Source of the DNA: Streptomyces asoensis
Lineage (GTDB): Bacteria; Actinomycetota; Actinomycetes; Streptomycetales; Streptomycetaceae
Direction: 5' to 3'
Length of the DNA stretch: 64,000 bases
Assembly: GCF_016860545.1 (NCBI RefSeq)
Contig: NZ_BNEB01000001.1
Coordinates: forward strand, 654,374-718,373
Shown: positions 35,974-44,128 of the stretch, piece by piece
Numbering within the stretch: the first letter of the stretch is position 1
How the letters are laid out: the number at the start of each line of letters is the position of its first letter
Notes under the pieces: generated by a model
What the model was told of the DNA's origin: nothing
Seen by the model: only the letters and a program-made list of their open reading frames with translations
Database searches by the model: none
Program-made: the position numbers and the translations under genes

Positions 35974-37290
35974 ATGAACCCTCGTTCTGCTAACAGCTCG
36001 CTTCCCAAGCCCGGCCGGTCGGTCTACGGGATGGCGACGGCTGTCGTCCTGGTCCTCATACCCGTGGTCGTGCTGGTCGGCGGCGACCAGTTCCAGGCAT
36101 TCCTCAACTTCGGTGCGGGCGTGCTGTCGCTGGTATGCCTGACCTGCTCGGTCATCTGGGGCCTCGTCGCCCAGGACCGGCTCATCCTCAACACCCGCCA
36201 GCGGATCCTCGCCCAGGGCGTCCACCGGGTGACCGCCGTCGGCTCCATCGCGTTCCTCGTGGTGCACATCACCGTCAAACTGGCGCTGGAACACACCGTC
36301 CTGATCGCCGCGCTGATCCCGTTCAGCCTGGGCGTCAAGGGCAGTGCCGGACTCATCGGCCTCGGCTCCCTGGCCGCCCTGCTCATGATCTTCGTCGGCA
36401 TCACCGGCGCGCTGCGCAACCAGTTCGCCGCGCCGGCCGAGGTGGCCGCCCGCTGGCGCGCGATGCACATGCTCGCCTACCCCGCCCTGTGCGCGGCCCT
36501 GATCCACGGCCTGTTCGCTGGTCGCGCGGCCAAGCCGTTCTTCATGGTCTCCTACGAGCTGTGCCTGGCCGGGGTCATGGCCGCCCTCGCGCTGCGCGCC
36601 GCCCCCCGCCCGTTCAAGCGCAAGGTCGCCGACCGCATCACCTCGATCCTGGGCACCCAGGACCGCTCCGCCATGGACGGCCTCGACGCCTCACGCGCGC
36701 GTATGAACGAGACCGGGTCGTCCGCCCTGCCCGGTTACGAGGGCCGCTCGGGCCGCTCCTCGCTGACCGACACGATGAGCTCCACCCGGATGTCGCCGCC
36801 GTCGTCGCCGCTGTACGACACCCCGGCGCCCGCCGCCCCGGAGCCCGCGAACGGCTTCGCCGCCGCCTACCGCGCCGTCAACACGCCGCAGCGCGGCCAG
36901 CAGCAGCCCTACGCCGCCGACCAGACGGCGCGGATGAACCTCCCCTTCGACGTCCAGGCCACCGAGGCCATCCCGCGCGTGGACAGCGGCATGAGCACCT
37001 CGGGCAACTGGCCGATCCCGTCGCCGCCGCCGGTCGGCGAGGCCCCGCCCTCGGCCTACGACCCGTTGCAGGACACGGGATTCAACATCCCGGTCTATGA
37101 CAATTCAGGCACTCCCGGGTATGGCGCACGTGATGTGTACAACACCGGTGAGACGAACCCCCCGTACGGCGCGTACAACCAGAACGACACGTACAACAGC
37201 GGTCCCGCCAATGAACAGACGCCCGGCACGTCGTACGACACGCCGGGTTCGGGCGAACCTTGGAACACGCCTTCCGGAGGCTATAGGTGA
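35974..37290 (+). CDS. Membrane cytochrome b-like protein with long disordered tail
   Basis: A 438-residue protein. The first 215 residues contain six or so membrane helices; His84 and His98 in one helix (GVHRVTAVGSIAFLVVH) and His165 and His178 in another (MHMLAYPALCAALIH) have the spacing of bis-histidine haem ligands in ferric-reductase-like or cytochrome b561-like domains. The rest (220-438) is a hydrophilic tail rich in P, S, Y, G and T. ATG chosen for the GGAG site upstream; in-frame codons further up lack one. Its stop overlaps the next gene's GTG (GTGA), so it is coupled to the NuoF-ferredoxin protein, which suggests transmembrane electron transfer. Substrate unknown. Confidence 0.8.
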   Translation: MNPRSANSSLPKPGRSVYGMATAVVLVLIPVVVLVGGDQFQAFLNFGAGVLSLVCLTCSVIWGLVAQDRLILNTRQRILAQGVHRVTAVGSIAFLVVHITVKLALEHTVLIAALIPFSLGVKGSAGLIGLGSLAALLMIFVGITGALRNQFAAPAEVAARWRAMHMLAYPALCAALIHGLFAGRAAKPFFMVSYELCLAGVMAALALRAAPRPFKRKVADRITSILGTQDRSAMDGLDASRARMNETGSSALPGYEGRSGRSSLTDTMSSTRMSPPSSPLYDTPAPAAPEPANGFAAAYRAVNTPQRGQQQPYAADQTARMNLPFDVQATEAIPRVDSGMSTSGNWPIPSPPPVGEAPPSAYDPLQDTGFNIPVYDNSGTPGYGARDVYNTGETNPPYGAYNQNDTYNSGPANEQTPGTSYDTPGSGEPWNTPSGGYR

Positions 37291-38897
37291 ACGAGGCCCT
37301 GCCCGACGTCCCGGAAGTCCGCGTGGTCGGGCTTCCGCAGCTCACGTCGGGCTTCGACCTTGTCGAGAGACTCGACCTGCCCATGCACCTGAAGGTGCAC
37401 GGGCCGCTCGAACCCCTGGGCGGAGAGGCGCTCGCGAAGCTCTCCGAGAACATCAACCTGAAGGGCCGCGGCGGCGCGGGGTTCCCCTTCCACAAGAAGC
37501 TGCGCTCGGTCGCCGAGGCGGCGATCAAGCGCGGGGTGCGTCCGGTCGTCGTGGTCAACGGCAGCGAGGACGAACCGGCCTGCCGCAAGGACACGGTGCT
37601 CATCAACCGTGCCCCGCACCTCATCCTGGACGGCGCGCTGCTGGTCGCGGAGGCGCTGGGTGCCCGCACGCTCGTGGTGGGGGTCACCCGTGAGTCGACC
37701 CAGCGCTCGATGGAGGCCGCGCTCGCCGAGCGCGGCCTCAGCAACGGCCGCAGGTCGGCGCTGAAGGCGTCCGTCCAGCGCAACCCGATCCGCATGGTCA
37801 CCGGCGCCGCGGCGTCGCTGATCCGCTCCATCGACGGCGGCCCGGCGATCCCGCCCGGCCGCAAGGTCAGCGCCTCGCAGAACGGCGTCGGCGGCGCACC
37901 GACCCTGCTGTCCAACGCCGAGACGTTCGCCCAGCTGGCCATCGCCGCCCGCATCGGCCCCGAGCGGTACGGCAACACCGGCCTGTACGACGAGCCCGGC
38001 ACCGTCATGCTGACGGTCTCGGGCGCGGTCGCCCGCCCGATGGTGATCGAGGTCCCCACGGGTGTGCCGCTGCGCTACGTCCTCCAGCTCGCCGGCGCCC
38101 CGCCGGTGCCCCAGGGCGTGCTGACCGGCGGCTACCACGGCAAGTGGATCGACGCGGCGACGGTCAACGAGGCGATCGTCTCCCGCAACTCCCTGGACGC
38201 GGTGGGCGGGGCGCTCGGCGCGGGCGCGATCCTGCCGATCAGCCAGGAGACCTGCCCGCTGGGCGAGTCGCTGCGGGTGGCCCAGTGGCTGGCCGACGAG
38301 AGCGCGGGCCAGTGCGGTCCCTGCTACCTGGGCCTGCCGGCCGCCGCGCGCGGCATGGAGGACATCATCAACGGCGGTGGCCCGGCCGCCCTGGAGGCGC
38401 TCAAGCAGGTCGCCAAGAACGTCAAGCGGCGTGGCGCGTGCTCGCACCCGGACGGCTCCGCGATGTTCCTGGAGTCGACCATCAAGGCGTTCACCGACGA
38501 CCTGGCCGCGCATGTGCTCGGCAACGGCTGCGGACGGCCCGTGGAGGGCGTTCTGCCGCTCTTCGAGGCCGGCATGGCCCCCGCGGGCATCACGAGCGGC
38601 AGGGAGCCCGAGGAGGCCGGCTCCAGCCGCCAGAAGATCTTCGTCGACTGGACGCTGTGCCGCGGCCACGGCCTGTGCGCCGACATCCTCCCCGAGGTCT
38701 TCCAGCTCGGCGCCGACGGCTTCCCGACGGTGGCGCAGGCGAAGGTGCCGCAGTACGCCGAGGCCAAGGCTCTACGCGCGGTGCGTCGCTGCCCGGCGCT
38801 GGCCCTGCGCATCGAGGAGGACACGCGCGCGCAGGCTCCCGCCCGCAACCTCCCGGTCCTCTCCCAGGGCCGCGGACGCCGCACCCTCGGCCGCTGA
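37287..38897 (+). CDS. NuoF-like flavoprotein fused to a single-cluster ferredoxin
   Basis: A 536-residue cytoplasmic redox protein. The FMN/NAD(P)H domain shows LKGRGGAGFPFHKKL near residue 60 and VVVNGSEDEPACRKDTVLI near 90, followed by an SLBB region (PMVIEVPTGVPLRYVLQLAG) and the NuoF iron-sulfur domain ESAGQCGPCYLGLPAAARGMEDI near 340 with a further Cys near 385. Compared with NuoF (ESCGxCxPC) the first cluster cysteine is alanine, so only three ligands remain. The C-terminus (450-515) is a ferredoxin with CRGHGLC and a later CP, the 3Fe-4S pattern. No other complex I gene is adjacent. Coupled to the membrane haem gene, it may be its electron donor. Confidence 0.85.
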   Translation: MNEALPDVPEVRVVGLPQLTSGFDLVERLDLPMHLKVHGPLEPLGGEALAKLSENINLKGRGGAGFPFHKKLRSVAEAAIKRGVRPVVVVNGSEDEPACRKDTVLINRAPHLILDGALLVAEALGARTLVVGVTRESTQRSMEAALAERGLSNGRRSALKASVQRNPIRMVTGAAASLIRSIDGGPAIPPGRKVSASQNGVGGAPTLLSNAETFAQLAIAARIGPERYGNTGLYDEPGTVMLTVSGAVARPMVIEVPTGVPLRYVLQLAGAPPVPQGVLTGGYHGKWIDAATVNEAIVSRNSLDAVGGALGAGAILPISQETCPLGESLRVAQWLADESAGQCGPCYLGLPAAARGMEDIINGGGPAALEALKQVAKNVKRRGACSHPDGSAMFLESTIKAFTDDLAAHVLGNGCGRPVEGVLPLFEAGMAPAGITSGREPEEAGSSRQKIFVDWTLCRGHGLCADILPEVFQLGADGFPTVAQAKVPQYAEAKALRAVRRCPALALRIEEDTRAQAPARNLPVLSQGRGRRTLGR

Positions 38898-38912
38898 CGC
38901 CACGACGACGAA

Positions 38913-38938
38913 GGGGCCGCCTGCTCGCAGGCGGCCCC
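38913..38938 (+). terminator. Terminator of the NuoF-ferredoxin gene
   Basis: GGGGCCGCCTG-CTCG-CAGGCGGCCCC: perfect 11-bp stem, 4-base loop, 15 bases after the stop. Confidence 0.75.
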
Positions 38939-39040
38939 GGTCCGGCCGGTTCTGACGGAACGTCCGCATACGCGGCGCCACCGACACGAGGGCGGCAGGC
39001 GCGAGGGCGACGGACACGAGGGTGACGGAACACCGCACGC

Positions 39041-39078
39041 AAAAGATCCCGCCGGATCGGTCCGATCCGGCGGGATCT
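39041..39078 (-). terminator. Terminator of the first tRNA-Ala gene
   Basis: AGATCCCGCCGGATCGG (39044-39060) is matched exactly by its complement at 39062-39078 around a single base, and on the tRNA strand the stem ends in TTTT. It lies five bases beyond the tRNA 3' end. Confidence 0.8.
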
Positions 39079-39083
39079 GCTTG

Positions 39084-39156
39084 TGGAGCTAAGGAGAATT
39101 GAACTCCTGACCTCCTGCATGCCATGCAGGCGCTCTACCAACTGAGCTATAGCCCC
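39084..39156 (-). tRNA. tRNA-Ala (GGC)
   Basis: 73 bases without encoded CCA. Acceptor arms GGGGCTA and TAGCTCC contain the alanine identity pair G3:U70; D arm GCTC-AGTTGGTA-GAGC, anticodon stem CCTGC/GCAGG with loop ATGGCAT giving anticodon GGC, and T arm with TTCAATT are all in place; discriminator A73. Confidence 0.96.
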
Positions 39157-39310
39157 TCGTGGTCGGGCGGTGAAACCGCCTTCCGACCGTGTCGCCCGGT
39201 TTCCCCGGCGGCGACGCCAACATTACCGGCCCGGGGGCGGGACACCAAATCGTTTCCGCCCTGCCCCTTTTCGACCGGTTCCACAACGTCGCGCGGCGAC
39301 GGACCGAAGG

Positions 39311-39544
39311 TCACGCGGTGACGAACGAATAGAAGCGCTTGAGGGTGCAGTGTTCCTCGAGGAGCCGCCCGTAGATCGGCTCGCCCTCCAGCTCGCGGTA
39401 CGTCTCGATGGGGTCGCCTTTTATGATCAGCGCCCGCGCGCATTCCTCGCACCAGTACTGGTAGTCGGGGTTGACCGGCTCCATGTCACGGACGATCGGG
39501 GTGCCGCTGCCGCACCAGTCGCACTTCCGCCTGTGTGCACCCAT
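39311..39544 (-). CDS. Small zinc-ribbon protein (77 aa)
   Basis: MGAHRRKCDWCGSGTPIV... with CDWC at residues 8-11 and CEEC near 32-35 forms a four-cysteine zinc knuckle; the rest is acidic and helical, ending LKRFYSFVTA. GGAG lies eight bases before the ATG. It starts three bases after the stop of the other zinc-ribbon gene, so they form one operon. I do not recognise a function; two CxxC pairs suggest metal-dependent protein or nucleic-acid contact. Confidence 0.8.
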   Translation of the reverse strand: MGAHRRKCDWCGSGTPIVRDMEPVNPDYQYWCEECARALIIKGDPIETYRELEGEPIYGRLLEEHCTLKRFYSFVTA

Positions 39545-39547
39545 CGA

Positions 39548-39721
39548 TCAGCTCCAGCTGTGGCCGCAGGCCGTGCACACGTAGGAAATCCCGCCGTTGT
39601 CACCGAGAACCTGGGCCACATGACCGGAACCGCAGGAGGGGCAGTGGAGCCGGGTGGCCTTGTCCGGTCTCACCGCCGCTCCGGAGAGGTGACCGACCTC
39701 TCCGAGGATGCTCGCAGGCAT
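39548..39721 (-). CDS. Small zinc-ribbon protein (57 aa)
   Basis: A 57-residue frame beginning MPASILGEVGHLSG and containing CPSCG and CTACG, about 20 residues apart, a rubredoxin/TFIIB-like zinc ribbon, with a C-terminal GHSWS. The ribosome site GGAGGGAG is strong and well placed, and the downstream 77-residue zinc-ribbon gene follows with a three-base gap. Short enough to be missed by length filters, but the two CxxC pairs and the ribosome site support a real gene. Function unknown. Confidence 0.8.
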   Translation of the reverse strand: MPASILGEVGHLSGAAVRPDKATRLHCPSCGSGHVAQVLGDNGGISYVCTACGHSWS

Positions 39722-40096
39722 CGCTACTCCCTCCCGTCGGGCCGCGCTCCCTTCCGGCCGTTTGATTCTGCCACGGCCGGGCCAATACGGTCAGCGACGC
39801 CTCAGTACCAGTCCGGACACGGCACCCAGGTCTGCTGTCGTAGCGAGCGCGAACATGCATGTGAGAAGCGCTTCCGCAGAGGTATACGCCTCCGGGGGCC
39901 CAAGTGACTCAAGCCACCGGAAGATCGATGTGGCGAAGACCTCGCTCCCGGCCGGGCGACCGGACCCCGGGAGCGGGGCCGGCGCCCGGAAGCGCGGAGT
40001 CCGGCGCGGTCCGAGCCGCACGCCCCCTCCCGCGCCTCCGCGCCGGGAACCGGCCGGGTCGACCGGGCCGACCGGGCCGAGGACGGACCGGGCGAC
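39722..40096. other. 375-bp intergenic stretch between the zinc-ribbon operon and the second tRNA-Ala
   Basis: It should contain the zinc-ribbon operon promoter near 39740-39800. A leftward open frame (39791-40021) has a plausible C-terminal half but no ribosome site or start. The right half is GC-rich filler. Nothing else seen. Confidence 0.5.
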
Positions 40097-40125
40097 AAAA
40101 AATCCCGCCCCCTGAGGGACGGGAT
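40097..40125 (-). terminator. Terminator of the second tRNA-Ala gene
   Basis: On the tRNA strand ATCCCG-TCCC ... GGGG-CGGGAT is followed by TTTTTG: a hairpin with U-run, 15 bases past the tRNA 3' end. Confidence 0.8.
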
Positions 40126-40139
40126 CTTCGTTCGATCTG

Positions 40140-40212
40140 TGGAGCTAAGGAGAATTGAACTCCTGACCTCCTGCATGCCATGCAGGCGCTCTACCAACTG
40201 AGCTATAGCCCC
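40140..40212 (-). tRNA. tRNA-Ala (GGC), second identical copy
   Basis: Identical over all 73 bases to the copy at 39084-39156 (G3:U70, anticodon GGC, no encoded CCA). The two are 1.06 kb apart in the same orientation, each with its own terminator but with unrelated terminator sequences. Confidence 0.96.
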
Positions 40213-40241
40213 TTGCGCCACGCGGCGGAGCCGCATGGTGT

Positions 40242-40259
40242 CCCGCCCTGCTTGGCGGG
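40242..40259 (-). terminator. Hairpin after the histidine phosphatase gene
   Basis: CCCGCC-CTGCTT-GGCGGG, 6-bp stem, between the phosphatase stop and the tRNA 5' end. It may end the rsfS operon or be part of the tRNA promoter region. Confidence 0.4.
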
Positions 40260-40329
40260 GCGAACAAGAAGAACTTTAGCCTGCGACCTGCCGGAAAGTG
40301 AAATCCGGGTCCCGGCGGCCGCACGCCCC

Positions 40330-41004
40330 TCAGTCGTCGTCGCCGAGCACCGGCTCCGGCAGGGTGCCGGCGTTGTGCTCGAGCAGGCGCCAGCCCCGTA
40401 CGCCCTCGCCGAGGACGGACCAGCAGCAGTTGGAGAGCCCGCCGAGGCCTTCCCAGTCACGGGCCTCCAGACCGAGGAGGCGGCCGATGGTGGTGCGGAT
40501 GGTGCCGCCGTGGCTGACGACGACCAGCGTGCCGTCCTCCGGCAGCTTCTCGGCGTGCCGGAGCACCACGGGGGCGGCCCGGTCGGCGACCTCGGTCTCC
40601 AGTTCACCGCCGCCCCTGCGGACCGGCTCACCGCGCTTCCACGCGGCGTACTGCTCGCCGTGCCGCTCGATGATCTCCTCGTGCGTCAGCCCCTGCCAGG
40701 CGCCCGCGTACGTCTCGCGCAGGTCCTCGTCGTGGGTGACCTCCAGGCCGGTGAGGGCGACGAGCTCGGCGGCCGTGTCCGCGGCCCGTGACAGGTCCGA
40801 GGAGACGATCGCGTCGGGCTTCAGGGAGGCGAGCAGCCGGGCCGCACGGCGGGCCTGGGCCACACCGGTCTCGGTCAGCTGCACGTCGGTCGTGCCCTGG
40901 AAGCGGCGCTCGACGTTCCACGCGGTCTGGCCGTGCCGCCACAGGATGACGCGGCGGCCGCGGCCGGGCTTGCGGTCGCCCGGGGTGGGCGCGGGAGCGG
41001 TCAC
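40330..41004 (-). CDS. Histidine phosphatase (phosphoglycerate-mutase-like) family protein
   Basis: A 224-residue branch-1 histidine phosphatase. The catalytic RHG motif is in VILWRHGQTAWNVERRFQG near residue 22, SSDLSRAADTAAEL near 72, the acid region near 90 (YAGAWQGLTHEEIIERHG) and the second histidine in VVVSHGGTIRTTIGRLLG near 165. It could be a phosphatase of phosphorylated metabolites rather than a glycolytic mutase. Its GTG overlaps the rsfS stop (GTGA), so translation is coupled to rsfS. Confidence 0.9.
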   Translation of the reverse strand: MTAPAPTPGDRKPGRGRRVILWRHGQTAWNVERRFQGTTDVQLTETGVAQARRAARLLASLKPDAIVSSDLSRAADTAAELVALTGLEVTHDEDLRETYAGAWQGLTHEEIIERHGEQYAAWKRGEPVRRGGGELETEVADRAAPVVLRHAEKLPEDGTLVVVSHGGTIRTTIGRLLGLEARDWEGLGGLSNCCWSVLGEGVRGWRLLEHNAGTLPEPVLGDDD

Positions 41005-41450
41005 CGCAGTTCCTCGAATCCTGCGGCCCCGTCCTCCTCGGCGGCCTGAAGCCGGGCGTGCTCCTGGGCCTTGCCGCGCGTCGCCTTGGCGTCGGCGGGC
41101 AGCTCCAGCTCGGGGCAGTCCTTCCAGAGCCGCTCCAGAGCGTAGAAGACGCGCTCCTCGCTGTGCTGGACGTGGACGACGATGTCGACGTAGTCGAGCA
41201 GGATCCAGCGGGCGTCGCGGTCGCCCTCGCGGCGCACCGGCTTGGCGCCGAGCTCCTTCTGGAGGCGCTCCTCGATCTCGTCGACGATCGACTTGACCTG
41301 GCGGTCGTTGGGCGCGGAGGCCAGCAGGAAGGCGTCAGTGATCGACAGCACGTCGCTGACGTCGTAGGCGATGATGTCGTGCGCGAGCTTGTCGGCAGCC
41401 GCCTGGGCGGCGGTCTGGATGAGCTCGATGGAGCGGTCGGTGGCGGTCAC
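41001..41450 (-). CDS. rsfS: Ribosomal silencing factor RsfS
   Basis: A 149-residue nucleotidyltransferase-fold protein that binds L14 on the 50S subunit and blocks subunit joining when nutrients fail. Family motifs: AADKLAHDIIAYDVSD, SITDAFLLASAPNDRQVKSIVDEIE, and EGDRDARWILLDYVDIVVHVQHSEERVFYALERLW. The GTG giving VTATDRSIELI is chosen (GGAAAG upstream); an upstream in-frame ATG gives an unlikely 28-residue extension. It is in the order nadD, LCP gene, rsfS, phosphatase, as in other streptomycetes. Confidence 0.94.
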   Translation of the reverse strand: MTATDRSIELIQTAAQAAADKLAHDIIAYDVSDVLSITDAFLLASAPNDRQVKSIVDEIEERLQKELGAKPVRREGDRDARWILLDYVDIVVHVQHSEERVFYALERLWKDCPELELPADAKATRGKAQEHARLQAAEEDGAAGFEELR

Positions 41451-41570
41451 TGCGTGGCTTTCCGTAGGCGGACACTTGTCCTCAAGGGTCTCACGGACCA
41501 CCGACGGCACCGGTCGTGATCGGGGGATCACGCGCGCGCAGGCCGCCGGGTGCGGTCTGCGCGCGTGGGG

Positions 41571-43388
41571 TCAGCCGTCCGATCCGGCCGCGGAGGGCTT
41601 GTAGTCCTCCCCCAGGACGACCGCGACGTCGGCGTTCCCCGGGACCGTGCCCTTCTTCACCGCGCCCTCGTCCAGGCCGAGGGTCTTGGCGACCTCGGTG
41701 GCGTTCGCCTTGCCGGCGGCGTCCGCGTAGAACACCTGGGAGGTCGCCTTCGTGCCCGACGGGGTGGCGGCCTCCAGGAAGGTGAAGCCACCGTTGAGGA
41801 GCACCACGCGCGCGTCCTCGGTGTCCGACCTGGTCCCGCCGGCGTTCTGGACGGAGACGCTGACGGCCGCGTCCTTGTCGGGGCTCTTGGCGGCGCCGCC
41901 GAGGACGTCCTTGACGACGCTCGCGCTGGCCTCCGCGTTGAGGGTGCCGTCGGACTGGACGGGCAGCAGGGCGGTCTTGTAGTCGCCGCCCTTGGCGAGG
42001 TCGGCGAGTTTTGCCAGGAAGGCGCCGAGGTCTTTGTCGGTCAGCGAAGGGTCGAGGATCTGCGCCAGGGTCTGGACGGTGACGGTGGCGCCCTGCGCGT
42101 CGGACGACACCTTGCGCAGCACTCCCTGCATGACCTGCCCGAACCGCTCCAGCTGGGCGTTCTGGGCCTCGCCCGTGGCGCGGTGGGTGGCGTAGGCGAC
42201 GGCCGCCTTGCCGCTGAGGGTCTGGTCCTCGCCCTTGGCGACCAGGGGTGCTCCGCCCTTCTTGGCGGTCGGGTCGGGCACCGCGGTGTCGGTGTCGACC
42301 TCGATGTTGCCGACGAGGTCGACGAGGTTCTGGAGGTAGGGGGTGTCGAGGCGCCAGGTGCCCTCGATGTCGGTGCCGAGGACGGTGTCCAGCGCGTCGC
42401 GCGTGCCCGCCGAGCCGTCGTCGTCGACGGACTTGGCGAGGGTCGTCGTCGTGCCGTCCTCGTTCGTGACGACGAGGGAGTTGGGCAGCAGGACCGTGGC
42501 GGCCTGCTTCGTGGTGGCGTTGTCGACGAGCAGCACCGTGGAGGTGCCGCCGCCGGTGGTGTCGTGCAGGTGGACGACGACCACGTCACGTTTCTGGGCG
42601 GCGCCGGCGGCGGCGGTGCCGGTACCGGAGTCCGCGGACGACGAGAGACCGGGCAGCTTCCCGGCGTACCAGAGGTAGCCCGCCCCGCCGACGGCGACCA
42701 GGGCGAGGACCACGGCGAGGGCGACGACCCGGCCGCGGGCGCGCCGCTTGGCCTCCTCACGGCGCTCGGTGCGGTTCTCGGTGAAGTTCAGCCAGTCGAT
42801 GACGTCCTCGGAGTCGCCGTCGGGCTCCTCCACGAACGCGAACTGCTCGGTCTCGTAACCGGGTTCGGACCGATGTCCGGCGGGCTCGGTCGTCTCGTGA
42901 CCGTCCGCGGGGGCACCCGTCCGTCCCTCGGAGCCGGTCCCGGCCGCCGGCGGTCCGCTCTGCTGCGGAATGTAGGCGGTCCGTCCGGCCGTCCGGGGCT
43001 GCTCGCTCCGCGGCTGCTGCCCGCCGTCGGCGGTCTGCCCGTAGGGGTCGTACGGGGCCTGTGCCGCGGTGCCGTAGGTGTCCTGACCGACGGGGCGGCC
43101 TGTGTCGTAGGCGTCGTAGCCGGGGGTGGGCGGCTGCTGCCCGGCGTCGTACGGGTCGTAGCCGGACGTCTGCTGCTGCCCGCCCGTGGCGTAGGGGTCG
43201 TAGCCGTACCCCTGCTGCCCCTGGGAGTGGCCCGTCTGCTGCCCGTACGGGTCGTAGGACTGCTGCGGTGCCTGCCGGGACGGGACCTGCCGGTAGACGG
43301 GCTGCCCGAACTCGTCGTAGCCGACGAGCTCGTACTGGTCGCCGCCGTACTGGTCGCCCCCGTACGCCGCGTCGTATCGGTCGTTCAC
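41571..43388 (-). CDS. LCP/LytR_C-type envelope protein (PdtA-like)
   Basis: A 605-residue membrane protein. Residues 1-230 are a cytoplasmic Tyr/Gln/Pro-rich tail with YDPYG-type repeats; one membrane helix (GRVVALAVVLALVAVGGAGYLWYAG) follows near 255; then an LCP-like domain (VVVVHLHDTTGGGTSTVLLVD, LVDLVGNIEVDTDTAV, GKAAVAYATHRATGEAQNAQLERFGQ) and a C-terminal LytR_C domain (VSVQNAGGTRSDTEDARVVL...). LCP proteins attach teichoic-acid-like polymers to peptidoglycan. The usual IPRD arginine is replaced (LLPNSL). By gene order this corresponds to S. coelicolor SCO2578, reported as the polydiglycosylphosphate transferase PdtA. The GTG start is 16 bases after nadD. Confidence 0.8.
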   Translation of the reverse strand: MNDRYDAAYGGDQYGGDQYELVGYDEFGQPVYRQVPSRQAPQQSYDPYGQQTGHSQGQQGYGYDPYATGGQQQTSGYDPYDAGQQPPTPGYDAYDTGRPVGQDTYGTAAQAPYDPYGQTADGGQQPRSEQPRTAGRTAYIPQQSGPPAAGTGSEGRTGAPADGHETTEPAGHRSEPGYETEQFAFVEEPDGDSEDVIDWLNFTENRTERREEAKRRARGRVVALAVVLALVAVGGAGYLWYAGKLPGLSSSADSGTGTAAAGAAQKRDVVVVHLHDTTGGGTSTVLLVDNATTKQAATVLLPNSLVVTNEDGTTTTLAKSVDDDGSAGTRDALDTVLGTDIEGTWRLDTPYLQNLVDLVGNIEVDTDTAVPDPTAKKGGAPLVAKGEDQTLSGKAAVAYATHRATGEAQNAQLERFGQVMQGVLRKVSSDAQGATVTVQTLAQILDPSLTDKDLGAFLAKLADLAKGGDYKTALLPVQSDGTLNAEASASVVKDVLGGAAKSPDKDAAVSVSVQNAGGTRSDTEDARVVLLNGGFTFLEAATPSGTKATSQVFYADAAGKANATEVAKTLGLDEGAVKKGTVPGNADVAVVLGEDYKPSAAGSDG

Positions 43389-43404
43389 CGGTACCCCTCT
43401 CGGC

Positions 43405-44016
43405 TCAGTCGCCGCGGTACAGATCGCGCTTGTCGATGTAGCGCACGACGCCGTCCGGCACGAGGTACCAGACGGGGTCGCCCTTGGCGACTCTCGCACG
43501 GCAGTCCGTGGAGGAGATCGCCAGCGCGGGGACCTCGACGAGCGAGACACCGCCCTCGGGCAGGCCGGGGTCGGTGAGGTTGTGTCCCGGCCGGGTGACA
43601 CCGATGAAGTGCGCGAGGGAGAACAGCTCCTCGCTGTCCCGCCAGGTCAGGATCTGGCCCAGGGCGTCGGCGCCGGTGATGAAGAACAGGTCGCTCTCGG
43701 GATTGAGGGCCCGCAGGTCGCGCAGCGTGTCCACGGTGTAGGTGGGGCCGCCGCGGTCGATGTCGATGCGGCTCACCGAGAACTGGGGGTTCTCTGCGGT
43801 CGCGATGACCGTCATCAGATAGCGGTCCTCCGCCGGGGAGACGCTGCGGTGGGTCTTCTGCCACGGCTGGCCGGTCGGGACGAACACGACCTCGTCCAGG
43901 CGGAACTGCGCGGCGACCTCGCTGGCCGCCACGAGGTGTCCGTGGTGGATCGGATCGAACGTCCCGCCCATGACGCCGAGGCGTCGCCTGCCCGGGTTCG
44001 ACGGGCCGGTAGGCAT
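43405..44016 (-). CDS. nadD: Nicotinate-nucleotide adenylyltransferase
   Basis: A 203-residue nucleotidyltransferase that converts nicotinate mononucleotide to deamido-NAD. The signature [22 protein letters not shown] is near residue 15, [10 protein letters not shown] near 45, [18 protein letters not shown] near 115, and the [13 protein letters not shown] motif near 175. The ATG at 44014-44016 ([12 protein letters not shown]) is favoured by GGGAGAG and AGGA just upstream; one five codons earlier has no site. It leads the operon with the LCP gene and rsfS. Confidence 0.95.
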   Translation of the reverse strand: MPTGPSNPGRRRLGVMGGTFDPIHHGHLVAASEVAAQFRLDEVVFVPTGQPWQKTHRSVSPAEDRYLMTVIATAENPQFSVSRIDIDRGGPTYTVDTLRDLRALNPESDLFFITGADALGQILTWRDSEELFSLAHFIGVTRPGHNLTDPGLPEGGVSLVEVPALAISSTDCRARVAKGDPVWYLVPDGVVRYIDKRDLYRGD

Positions 44017-44128
44017 GTCCTGCTCTCCCATGCGTGCAGACCCTACCGGCCCGGTTCCGGGGCCCCGCCGAACGGCTGTCCGGTGCGCCCCGCTATGCCG
44101 GACGGTCCGTCGGTGAACACGGTGCGGC

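Noticed and set aside
39791..40021. A 76-codon leftward frame with a plausible C-terminal half
   Set aside because: No ribosome site or leaderless-type -10 box at any start, and the N-terminal half is GC filler. Kept as uncertain, not annotated.
39084..40212. Duplicated tRNA-Ala as attachment sites of an integrated element
   Set aside because: The identity stops at the tRNA ends plus one or two bases, the DNA between is 1 kb with two small genes, and there is no integrase. Simple tRNA duplication is more likely.
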